Assembly: GCA_016081115.2 (NCBI GenBank)
Contig: CM071935.1
Coordinates: forward strand, 23,602,653 to 23,666,652
DNA length: 64,000 nucleotides
Direction of reading: 5' to 3'
From: Rehmannia glutinosa
Taxonomy: Eukaryota; Streptophyta; Magnoliopsida; Lamiales; Orobanchaceae
Shown here piece after piece: positions 54,267-64,000 of this stretch. The notes below the pieces were generated by a model that had not been told where the DNA came from, made no database searches, and saw nothing but the letters and a program-made list of their open reading frames with translations. Both the position numbers and the translations under genes were made by a program. Numbering within the stretch: position 1 is the first letter of the stretch; the number at the start of each line of letters is the position of its first letter.

Positions 54267-55330
54267 TCCTCCTCTCTCTATATCCTCTTACTCTCTATTT
54301 CAAACTTTTTAAAATATTCGATTCGATATTTTTCGTTTTTGTATATACAATTGGTGTTAAATTGTAGATATCGAAAAGAGGGTTAATTTGATATATTATA
54401 CATGCAAAATGGATGTTGAAACAAAAAAGTTATGTGAATCCAAAGTTCTTTGGAGGAAAATAAAATAACTGGATTATGAGAGTAAACTGAAATATATCGA
54501 GAACAACAAATATTTTCTTTTTTAATATTTTACTAGGTGCGTTTGACTCGATATCGAGTTACATATCTCGATATTGAGTTACATAATCGAAATCATTGTC
54601 GTCATGTTCATTCACCCCAAATACTATTAACGAACCATCATGCTTTTCAACTTGTACTTAAATTGTCTAAACCTTAAAAATTCTACAAATTTAACAACAA
54701 ACCATAACCTAAACAATTATAAACTAACAAAATCAACAAGAATTATAAAATTAAAGGAATTGAGAGAAGTGAGAGATACAGTAGCGCCATAAAATCCATT
54801 TTTACAAGTTGTTGGAATAGAATTTTGGTTCCTAAGTTTTGATTGTCGAGTTATGAGGATTTGTGTGTGACTCGAAAGCCTGTAAATTGGCTTAAGGGGC
54901 AATTTTCAAATTTCACGTGTCAAAATGGCTAAAAAACATGTATTTCAAAAAGATGGCTAAAAAACATTTAGGTTTGATATGAACGGTTAAAAAACCTAGG
55001 CACTCTTTTTACTTTCAAGATGAAAAAAATAGTTGCTTTTTTACGTCTAAGAGCTGAGAATCACTTTTTTTGAAGAGTTTGTAAACACTCCCTAAATTAA
55101 GTTTGAGTCCCAAAACTTACCGCAGAAAGTATTAGCAGAATCCGTGATGCTTTATACTATATTTTGTAAATATAATGTTAATGTGAATTAGATATGTTGA
55201 TGAATATTTTATAAAGTGCAACACCAAATTAAACATCAAAGTGAAATAAAATATCAAAGAAACTACACGCATAATTTCCAACAAAATGATTGGTAGATCA
55301 TACAATATAATATATATATATATATATATA
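54267..55330. other. intergenic AT-rich sequence
   Basis: Two or three repeats of TGGCTAAAAAACAT lie near 54925-54990, and (AT)n near 55309-55331. No gene supported. Confidence 0.4.
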
Positions 55331-56740
55331 TGATTTGGATCAAATGGGTCTAGCACGCTGAGGTAAATACGTGAGGACAAATCTAGACTGTTATTGTTTT
55401 TTTAAAGATCAAGATTTAATTTGCGATTTTTCAATTTTTTGTTATTTTTTACATTACATATAAGGGTAGTATGGTAATTGAGTCACAAAATTATGAGCGA
55501 TTTTCTTATTTGCGGTAACTAATGAATTTTATCATGATTTAGAAAGGAATTTTCTATTTTATTTAATACTAACTAAATCCTCCTTTTTCCTCCATTCAAT
55601 CCGTCGATTGGGTGAGTATATCGGGAAAAAAATTAGACACTTTCTTTTTTGGTGCCATTGGCGGGAAACTAGAGTTTTGTAGGCATGTATTTTTTAGGTG
55701 TATCAAATACTAAATAAGCAAACATTCAATACTAAATGAGCAATAAACTGTACTAGTAAGCAATACAAAATCCTAAAAAAGCAAAACATTATATACTACC
55801 TGTAAACAGACTAGCACTGAGTAAGCAATAAAAAATACTAAATAAACAAATATTTTGTACTATATTAGGAAGAAACTAGTACTAGTAAACAATATCAAAT
55901 AATAAATAAGCAAATATTATATACTAATTGAAAACAAACTAATACTAAACATGCATACAAAATACTAAATAAACAAATATAATATACTACATGAAAACAT
56001 GCTAGCACTGAGTAAGCAATAACAAATACTAAATAAACAAATATTTTGTACTAAATGATGAAGAAACTAGTAATAGTAAACAATATCAAATAATAAATTA
56101 GCAAACATTATATACTAATTGAAAACAAACTAATACTAAATAGGCATACGAAATACTAAATAAGCAAACATAATATACTAAATAAATAACAAACTAGCAC
56201 TAAGTAAACACAAAATAATCCTAAAATAAGCAAACATTATATGCTACATGAAAACAAACTAGTACTGAGTAAGCAATAAAAAATACAAAATGAGCAAAAA
56301 ACTAGTACTAAGAAACCAATAATAAAAATTGAATACGTAAACAATCTATACTAAATAAGCAACAAAATAAGCAGAACGATTGTATCATATATCTGCAATT
56401 TACTGGGTATAATGGATTAGAACGATAAAGGTGGAGAGAAGATGCACAAATTGATTTGTTGTGTATGTACTTTTCCACGTTAATTGGGCAGAGGCGTGTA
56501 AATAGGGGTTGAGATGATAATAAAAATATTTCCATATCTAATATGTAACCACCCACTATCATCATTAATTGTGTTTTTTTGTTGACTAATCTACCCTTCA
56601 CAATTTCAATATAGGTAAGAAATATGGATAAAAGAGGTTTAATTTGGGTTGTGGTTTAAAAGAGATCGACTGACATGATGTGTCCCTACGTACTTACCCC
56701 ATGATGTTTGAGTCATATAACTCAGTCCCTATATATATGG
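55331..56740. mobile_element. possible DNA transposon with diverged long TIRs
   Basis: The left part has GAGGTAAATACGTGAGGACA (from about 55359). The inverse of the right end has GGGGTAAGTACGTAGGGACA (around 56680-56700). Both lie next to AT-rich dinucleotide runs, where TATATATA may be the target. The inside (55690-56360) is a degenerate tandem repeat of units such as AATACTAAATAAGCAAACA and AACTAGTACTAAGTAAGCAA. No transposase found. Confidence 0.45.
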
Positions 56741-57753
56741 ATTGAGTTATATGAGCCCATAGAAATGAATCTAACCATAGATCATATTTTTTAACGGCCT
56801 ATATATATCTAATGAGCCTACAAAAATTTATGTCCTAATTAACATATAAACATGGTAAATAGGCGGTAGTTACATGATAATTATGGAAGATATACACCAT
56901 GATCTAATAACATCTATACCGCATCAATTCTCCAAAAACAAAAAATGGAAAATTTATCATATTGAATTTCATACCCCTGCAAAACAAAAACACTCTACTC
57001 TAGATCGAAATAATACTATATATGCAACAAAATTATATTAAATAAGCGGCAACCGTACATAAACATGCAATAATAAAATTATACTAAATAAGCAGTAACC
57101 AAACATAAACATGCAATATTATTGACATGCAATAATTCAATAATAGAAGAAAAAGATTAACTGAAAATGCACCAATTAAAATTATACAAAATATGCAATA
57201 GACGCATATAAAATAAGCATTAACAATTAGATTTATTAACAGAAAAGCAAGTTGGTTGAAAATACACGAGTCATATAAAGTATGCTAAACGATACTAAAT
57301 AAGCAATAACCAAAAATGACCATTCAATGATCGAAAAAACACCAAAACCATATTAAATATGCAACAAATGCATGTTAATTAAGCAATAATCAAAATTTAA
57401 CCATGCAATAGCTATGGAAAACCAGACACTGATATTTCAGACAAAAACAAATAACACAAATATAAATTCACCAGTTGTCTGATAGCAAATTCATACTATA
57501 TATGCAATAATATCATACAAGATAAACAATAATCGAACATAAGACTTGCAATAATTAAAGCCATAAAATCCACCAAATTTACCTAACGAAATTTCTGAAA
57601 AAAACACAAACATATGGGTTTGAAATTGACTAAATGTCGGTTACATTATAGGTGGAGACTCTTACGCTAATACCCATTTGACTTATCCAAATATAAACAA
57701 AATTACACAAATACCCTAAATAATTGTGACACCCCACTTCCGGATAACTATTA
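56741..57753. repeat. second degenerate TACTAAATAAGC repeat region
   Basis: From about 57010 to 57530 phrases such as ATACTAAATAAGC, AACCAAACATAAACATGCAA and CATGCAATA recur, similar to 55690-56360. The part at 57690-57715 (AAATTACACAAATACCC) resembles a MULE end. No gene supported. Confidence 0.4.
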
Positions 57754-58412
57754 ATATCATCTAGAGATGGCAACGGGGCAGTTTGGCCAAACCCGTGACC
57801 CACCTTGCCAAGAAAAATCAAGAGCCCTGCCCCGCCTCAAGACCCGCCGGGGCGGATTTAGACCCGCAATCATTTTTCTAATTGAAAAAATTTATTTTTT
57901 GTATTTGTGGCCAAATATTTGAAATCAATCCAATGCGAATAGGTCAAAAAAAATAAATGTTATTATGAAACTTATTATAACTACATTTTACAACTATTTA
58001 GCTACTATTTGGATTTTTTTTCAAAAAAAAAAAAAAAACTACTATTAGGATCTTGCAATAGTACTCAAAAAATACTCAAAATAAATATTCAAAATACAAT
58101 ATTACAAGGTTTTTTTAAATAAATTACAATTTTACAAGATGTTATAGTAGCAGATTAAAATCAATATAACACTCAAATCTAAAAGTAAGTAATGGAAAAT
58201 ATCTAAATATATATTAAAAAATATAATAAATATTAATGTGGCGGGGTGGGTCCGGGGCGGGCCCTATTAGACCCGGGACCCACCGTGGATCTCGTCGCAT
58301 TTTATATTTTTAGACCCAGGACCCACCCCGGGACCCATTTAACAGGGTCTAGACCGCCCGAACGGGGTGAGTTTGATGTGGGACCCGCTCCATTACCATC
58401 CCTAATATCACC
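57754..58412. mobile_element. hAT-type element with TIRs and 8-bp TSD
   Basis: The element (57762-58404, 643 bp) starts TAGAGATGGCAACGGGGC. The inverse of its end reads TAGGGATGGTAATGGAGC. It is flanked by ATATCATC (57754-57761) and ATATCACC (58405-58412), 7 of 8 matching. Subterminal parts are rich in GACCCGC and GGGCGG repeats. No transposase, so non-autonomous. The frame at 58246-58437 is part of it. Confidence 0.85.
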
Positions 58413-58900
58413 AGGGTGGAAATTATTGAACAGTTGAGATTTTGAGAATTATATTTTTTAAAATGTTAATTATGGTATTGTTACAAATTAAGAACTTATT
58501 TAACTAATTTTAGGTTAAGTAAACGTTATTTCATAATAATCTCAAATTTATTCGGTAGACACTTAATCATATATTCACTAGCCTGCTTATTAATTTATGC
58601 AAAGATCTGTGCGGAAATCCGCTTAGCGACCAGGTTTGTGCAAAGATCGCTTATTAATTTTTCAAAGAATAACTTGCTTCAACAGCTTTTGATTTGCAGC
58701 TGCTTCTATTGCGTCAACGGTGGTGCAATCATAAGATATTTTGAAAACTATAAATAGAATGTTCCTATTATTTTTTAGTTTATTCAGAAATCAGTAAAAT
58801 TTTCAATTTTCCTTCATATTTCTTATATACTCCATATTTTCCAATTTATTTCTATTTACTTCCGACACCATCACGACCTCTTAGTAAACTGCCGTCATGA
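58413..58900 (+). other. flank with LTR-like promoter piece
   Basis: Contains CTATAAATAGAATGTTCC at 58749-58766, a TATA-box context, and C/T-rich sequence after it. It looks like an LTR or promoter remnant, but there is no partner and no gene. Confidence 0.3.
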
Positions 58901-60141
58901 TGTTAGATCAATGTTTTTATTTTGATTTTGGTGATTTCAAATAAATGAGTTTTATACTAAAATAATGTCCCCAAATACTTCAAAACATTTTCAATGATTT
59001 TTAATAATTTTTTGAAGTACTTCTTGAATTTTAATTTTGACAAAAATCGGACAACTTCTTTGTGAAGAGGTTGATTGGTCGCCCTATAGGGAGACTCCTA
59101 CCTGAAAGTGTACCAAAACAGTGAACAAACTGTATCTTGAAATAGGGAAGGGCGACTGGTTGACCCCCTAGGGCGACCCGCACCTGAGTGATGTTGTTTT
59201 TCCTCGAAATCTCTCCGTTTCAACAACGATCAATCACTATCCTTGAGCAACCGGTCGCCCTAAATAGTGACCGGTCGCCCACTACAGCATCCTGTGTCAA
59301 AAACACTTTTCAACGGATTAAAAATTCGAATTTCTAAGATGGCGTTCGGTCGCCTTATTGTTTTGACAGGGGAAACTATCCGCTGTGCAGACACTTCTCA
59401 TGAAATTAAGGCTTTATCATTTCTTAACCATTTCTTTGAGTTGTTTGATCCTTTCTTTTGCAGAAAAATTCGAATTAGGAGGAGCCTATGTTGGGGATTA
59501 CATCTTGGAGCTCTCTTATAAATACAAGAAGGATTGAAGGATCAAATACAAAACACAATCATACAACACAACAAGAAAATTCTCAGCAAATTCTTTAGTT
59601 CTTCACATTCTATATTATTGTTGTATTAACCTAAGATTATCACTTTCACATCTTGATCATTAGGCTCTTTTTCTGGATTACACATGCACTTACAAAGTTG
59701 TATACTTCATTTGAGTTGTAATCTTGATTGTTTCATATCATCCCAAACATGACAAACTTGTTAAGTGTTCTTGTGGTAAGAATATATTTGGTTGATTATT
59801 TAGGCGTTGAAGAGTTTGATGCTTTTCATTATTGTAAGAACAGTTTGGTGCGCTCTTCATAGGTGGTATTGTAAGAAGAGTGTGGTACTCTTCAAGGTAA
59901 AGGTTGTAATAGTTTGGTATCTATTAATGAACTTTTTCCTTTTCAAAATCCATTCTGACAAACCAAGTGGTATTAGATTAAGTTCTAGTTGAGTTTAATT
60001 ACTTTAAATCAATGTGTTTATTTTTCTTCTTCTATCTCATTCTTAAAGAGCTTTTCACAAATTTCAAAAAGAGGGCGTAAATAAGAAAATCGGAAAAATC
60101 TATTCACCCCCTCTAGATTTTCGTATCCACTTAGACTAACA
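58901..60141 (+). repeat. 5' LTR of the Sirevirus-type element
   Basis: Starts TGTTAGATCAATG and ends CTTAGACTAACA. It aligns by eye with the minus-strand LTR at 2117-3524. It carries GACCGGTCGCCC-type motifs at 59246-59280. A frame at 59267-59521 is not a gene. Confidence 0.8.
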
Positions 60142-60142
60142 A

Positions 60143-60156
60143 GGGATATCAAAGCC
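60143..60156 (+). promoter_or_regulatory. degraded primer binding site
   Basis: GGGATATCAAAGCC, the position of TGGTATCAGAGCC in the related element, with three changes. Confidence 0.7.
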
Positions 60157-60205
60157 AAACTCTTCGGCAAGCTCGTTCTTCATTACGTGGAAAGAGGAAA
60201 GATCC

Positions 60206-61245
60206 ATGGCTATGAACGAAAGTTACCTCACCACCGGCGCCTCAACTAACAAGCCACTACTATTCGACACTAACAATTACGCCTTTTGAAAAGACCGAAT
60301 GGAATACTTCTTACAAGGTTGTGGGTTTGATATTTGGAATGCGGTCATCGAAGAAATTTCCCAACCAACCAAAAAATTGTTGGATTGAACTTCGGTCCCC
60401 AAAAGTTTCAAGGAGTTCGATGAAAATGATAAGAAGTCATTCTCTCTCAACGGTAAGGCTTTAAATATTTTGTAAGGCTCCCTCACCGCTACCGAGTATA
60501 ATCGGATTCGAGGAATAAGGTCTGTACATGATGTATGGGAAAAATTAGAAACCATATATGAAGGTACTAAGAAAGTTAAACAAGCTAGAAAAACCATGCT
60601 TGTTAAATATTTTGAAAACTTCATAATGTTCGAGAGTGATGAATTTCGAAAAGTGGAAAGGCTCGACAACAACGTCAATCCTTTATTGGCGCTCAAAAAA
60701 GTCATCTCAGAAGAAGATAAGGTAACCAAAGTTTCGAATGCTCTTCCTGATTCATGGTCGGAAAAAGTGACCGCGATAATGGAAGCACAAAATCTTGAAA
60801 CTCTCAAGTTTAATGTGCTTATTGGGAATCTTCTCATATATGAAGTCTATCTTAAAGAAAGAATGAATTTCAAGCCATCTACCTCTCAATCGGGTATGCA
60901 TTCTACACCTAAAAGCCTTGCTTCAAATTCAAATAATTCGTATTATGCTAGTGATGAGGAGGATGAGGTAACCGCTGCCCTTGTTTAAAAATTTACCAAA
61001 TTTGTCAACAAAAATAAGGCAAGAAAGGCTAAAGACAACTCGTGCTTTAAATACGGGAAATCTGGGCACTTTATAGTCGATTGCCCTAAAATGGCAAAGG
61101 AGGAGAAAAAAAAGAAAAAGGCTTTTCCAAAAAAGAAGGCTCTCAATGCGGATGTCAAAACATGGGATGAACTTCTTGCAACATCGACGATGAAGAGGAA
61201 ACCGAACATAGTCTCATGTCCATAAATGATGAAGACAGTGAGGTA
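60206..61245 (+). pseudogene. Sirevirus-type gag, capsid and first zinc knuckle
   Basis: Starts at ATG 60206 (MAMNESYLTTGASTNKP). A TGA replaces the usual Trp at about 60287 in the phrase before KDRMEYFLQGCGFDIWN. Later come SLNGKALNIL, RKTMLVKYFENFIMFESDEF and LPDSWSEKVTAIMEAQNLETL, the capsid core, then an acidic patch and the zinc knuckle CFKYGKSGHFIVDCP, in which the second Cys is Tyr. The gene has at least five stops. The antisense frame at 60277-60837 is a shadow. Confidence 0.85.
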
Positions 61246-61838
61246 CATTCTAACTCTCCCTCTTCCTCTTTAATTGATGGGTTACAAGGTGATTATGATA
61301 ATTTACAAAATGAGTTTAGAGATATGATTTGCAAATAGAAGAGTTTGGAAAAGGAGTTTAAAGAGTTAAAATTAGAAAAAGACAAGTTATTTACTTCTTA
61401 TGAATCTCTTGACCATGCTCATTCAATTACTATTGCTAAAGTAAAAAGTTTTGATTCCAAAAATCAATTGCTCACTAAAAAAATAGAAAGTTTGAAAAAG
61501 GATGTACAACGTTTCAACTTGTGTATTGATAAGGTCACAAAAATTATTGATGTTCAAAGAAGTGGGCAATCTGAACTAGGACTTGGTTACAAACCTTTTC
61601 AATTCAATTTCAAAATAAATAACCAAGCTCCAACTTTTATTCGTTCTCCGAGAATAATTACTTGCTTTTATTATTGTAAAAATGGACATCTTTCTAGTAA
61701 TTGTAAAATTAGAAATAGTAGTAGTCATTATTGGAGACCCAAAGGTCTCAATGGTAACCCCTATGGACCCAAAAACTCTAGGGTACCTAAAAACAATTTA
61801 TTTGTAGGTACTAGGGCAATAACAATCACATAGGAATA
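61246..61838 (+). pseudogene. Sirevirus-type gag, coiled coil and second zinc knuckle
   Basis: A Lys/Glu-rich coiled coil (KSLEKEFKELKLEKDKL... to KKIESLKKDVQRF) is followed by CFYYCKNGHLSSNCK, a second Cys-His knuckle with altered Cys spacing. The coiled coil is also found, shortened, in the element at 1403-1591. One stop lies just before 61345. Confidence 0.8.
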
Positions 61839-62075
61839 CAAATGGCCCGTGTACAGTGGATGCTCGCGCCATATGACCGTAAGAGAACAACTTTTTACCA
61901 ACATCAAGCTCCAAGAAGAAGGAATGGTCATGTTCGGGAATGGCAAAGGCAAAATCCTTGGCAATGTGGAGACATTGGTAACTCGTCTTTCTCTTTACAT
62001 GATGTATTATTAGTAGATGGGCTTAAGTTCAATTTGATAAGTGTAAGCCAACTTTGTGATTAAAATTATGAAGTT
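61839..62075 (+). pseudogene. Sirevirus-type protease
   Basis: Reads SGCSRHMTVREQLF and MVMFGNGKGKILG, the aspartic protease region of SIRE-type elements. Where the family has Asp-Ser-Gly-Cys, here the Asp codon is Tyr (TAC), so the catalytic Asp is lost. The LDLL-type FNLISVSQLCD block follows. Confidence 0.8.
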
Positions 62076-62214
62076 CTTTTTAATAAAGAAAAATGCCTTA
62101 TTCTCAAAAATGGTGAAATTACTTGTGAAACTAGTAGAAAAGGCAATCTTTACAAAATTTGTACAAGTGATTTGGTTAGTCAAAATATTTATTGTCTTGT
62201 CGCTAACAATGATT

Positions 62215-62960
62215 TAACTGGTTTATGGCATAGGCGACTTGGACATGTTGGATACAAAAATTTACAAACTATTTAAATAAAATTAACTTGTCAAAGGACT
62301 ACCCAAATTGAATTTTGAAAACCTTGACTTATGTGAAACTTGTCAAAAGAACAATTTAGTTCAGAGTAGTTTTAAGCCCAAAAATAAAATTTCCACAACC
62401 AAGCCTCTACGACTTCTTCATTTAGATTTGTATGGGGATATTGGCACGACTAGTCTAAGTGGAAAACATTACACTTTTGTTATAGTCGATGATTTTCTAG
62501 ATATACTTGGACTATTTTTCATGCTAATAAATGTGATGCCACTAATGAGTTTGCTAATTTGTATAAACTTATATAGAATGAAAAGGAAGATACTATTAAG
62601 TCTATAAGAAGTGATCGAGGAGGTGAATTTGATGGTGATTTTAGAATCTTATGTGAAACCAAGGGATATGCTCATAATTTTTGGCTCTGAGAACTCCTCC
62701 ACAAAATGGTGTTGCCGAAAGAAAAAGTCGGACATTACAAGAAATGTGTCGGTCTATGCTCAATGAATTTTAACTTCCAAAATATTTTTGGGCCGAAGCT
62801 GTAAACACCGCTTGATACGTCTTAAACCGGGTATATCTTCATCCCAAGTTAAATAAAACTCCATATGATCTTTGGAAAGGAAGAACACCAAATAATAATT
62901 ATTTCAAAATATTTGGTTGCAAGTGTTTTATTTTGAACACCAAGGATCAATTGGAAAAAC
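62215..62960 (+). pseudogene. Sirevirus-type integrase
   Basis: LWHRRLGHVGYKNLQ and CETCQKNN form the zinc-binding part, then LLHLDLYGDIGTTSLSG with the first catalytic Asp, FVIVDDF, RSDRGGEF (second Asp, near 62610) and NGVAERKSRTLQ (Glu, near 62710). Frameshifts separate these blocks. Confidence 0.85.
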
Positions 62961-63379
62961 TTGATCCTAAGGCCGAAGAAGCAATTTTTATGGGGTATTG
63001 GACTAAGAGCAAGGCATATCGGGTTTATAATAAGCCTAGCATGGTGGTTGAAGAGTCTATTCACATCAAATCCAATGAAGCCTCAGGAGTTGAAATAATC
63101 CCAATGATGATAGTGATGAAGAAGATGAAGTTGGACAAATCCTTCCAAGTGACCAACCTTCCACCTCAAATGATCAACCTTTTATCTCAAATGATCAACC
63201 TTCTACCTCAAATGTTCAACAAGAGGACAAAGGTGATACTTTAGATCTTCCTGTTGCTCTAAAATTCAAAAGAGATCATCCAAAAGATCTTATAATTGGG
63301 TATCCACTTGACAAGGTAATGACTAGAAGAAAATTTACCGATAAAGCTCTAACATCTCAAAAGGAACCAAAGATGCAAA

Positions 63380-64000
63380 GGAAGCCATAGAACATGAAGA
63401 TTGGTTTCTAGAAATGCAAGAAGAGCTTAATCAATTTGAGAGAAATGATGTTTGGAAACTTGTGCCTTGTCCTCCATCACAAACTATCATTGGCACAACA
63501 TGGGTATTCTAGAACAAACTCGATGATCAAGGTAATATCGTCCAAAATAAAGCAAGGTTAATTGCTCAAGGTTATTGTCAAGAAGAAGGTATTGACTATG
63601 ATGAAACATTTGCACCCGTAGCACGTTTAGAAGCTATACGCATTTTACTTGCATACTCTTGTTTAAAAAAATTCAAACTTTACCAAATGGGTGTTAAATC
63701 CAGTTTTCCAAATAATTTTATTCAAGAAGAAGTCTATGTAATACAACCTCTGGGGTTTGGAAATTTTTGTAGACCAAATAATGTCTATAAACTCAAAAAG
63801 GTTTTATATGGTTTAAACAAGCACCTCGAGCTTAGTATGATAGACTTAGTTCATTTCTTTTATAAAATGGTTTTACAAGAGGTAAAGTTGATACTACTTT
63901 CTTTGTTTTCGAAAAAGGGCAAGATTGTCTATTAGTTCAAATTTATGTTGATGATATTATTTTTGGTGCTACCAATGAATGTCTTTGCAAGAAATTTTCC
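63380..64000 (+). pseudogene. Sirevirus-type reverse transcriptase, 5' part
   Basis: MTRRKF, then EDWFLEMQEELNQFERNDVW, LDDQGNIVQNKARLIAQGY, GIDYDETFAPVARLEAIR, NNVYKLKKVLYGL and, at the window end, the catalytic IYVDDIIFGAT. Stops and frameshifts divide the blocks. The rest lies beyond 64000. Confidence 0.88.

Larger units (their letters stand above)
58901..64000 (+). mobile_element. Sirevirus-type copia element, running off the window
   Basis: 5' LTR (58901-60141), degraded primer site, gag with two zinc knuckles and a coiled coil, protease, integrase and the beginning of reverse transcriptase. The window ends within the reverse transcriptase, at YVDDIIFGAT. The long coiled-coil gag with double knuckle and the protease phrase SGCSRHMT are hallmarks of SIRE-type elements. 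Many stops and frameshifts are present. It is the same family as the minus-strand element at 1403-3524. Confidence 0.85.

Noticed and set aside
58246..58437. 63-codon Gly/Pro-rich frame
   Set aside because: It translates the GC-rich subterminal repeats of the hAT element at 57762-58404.
60277..60837. 186-codon open frame on the minus strand
   Set aside because: Antisense shadow of the Sirevirus-type gag on the plus strand.
1..64000. tRNA, rRNA or CRISPR features
   Set aside because: None was seen. Sites complementary to tRNA are retrotransposon primer sites.

Overview
This 64-kb window is nuclear DNA of a flowering plant, most likely a eudicot. It is AT-rich and almost entirely repeats: LTR retrotransposons of the copia and gypsy superfamilies, plant LINEs, hAT-type and other small DNA transposons, and one compact host gene. 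No bacterial gene organisation, rRNA, tRNA or CRISPR array is visible. Nearly every long reading frame belongs to a transposon, and almost all are broken by stops or frameshifts.

Layout. 1-4344: a rearranged Sirevirus-type copia element on the minus strand (gag remnants, tRNA-Met-type primer site, LTR 2117-3524) inserted into an older copia-type LTR (3525-4344). 5256-9200: a 5'-truncated minus-strand LINE between exact 16-bp target duplications. 9691-25827: a copia element split by an 11.4-kb chromovirus-type gypsy element (14111-25526, TSD TTACC). 25925-28724: three tandem LTRs joined by 71-bp internal domains that hold only a primer site and a polypurine tract, all inside one ATAAT duplication. 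28902-32587: a hAT MITE, a LINE 3' remnant, and a 3'-truncated copia that carries a hAT insertion in its integrase. 32851-33840 and 45229-46009: two inverted copies of an unnamed non-coding element family. 34790-40200: a very old copia interrupted by an LTR (about 35770-37345) related to the one at 3525-4344. 41551-41988: a TRIM-like element with a snap-back LTR. 44019-44706: a poly(A) retroposed segment. 46-48 kb: small hAT-like elements and a micro-insertion made of little more than a LINE tail. 48.5-49.5 kb: the only convincing host gene, a 187-residue protein with the PNRC/Edc-type motif of mRNA-decapping activators. 51.5-53.5 kb: an Athila-like gypsy remnant. 54-58.4 kb: MITEs, simple-sequence-rich elements and a hAT element with good TIRs and TSD. 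58901-64000: a second Sirevirus-type copia on the plus strand, running off the window in its reverse transcriptase.

How the parts relate. The dominant story is nested insertion: gypsy into copia, Sirevirus into an older LTR, hAT into copia integrase, copia into a LINE, and an LTR into an ancient copia. This gives a relative order of events. The host gene at 48.8 kb sits in the largest stretch with little recognisable transposon coding sequence. The features most worth following up are the minimal tandem-LTR array (25925-28724), the extra gag-like leader ORF and TTGAC-rich LTRs of the gypsy element, the unnamed inverted element family, and the decapping-type gene. Family names come from motif recognition by eye. 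Boundaries are strongest where a target-site duplication is given.
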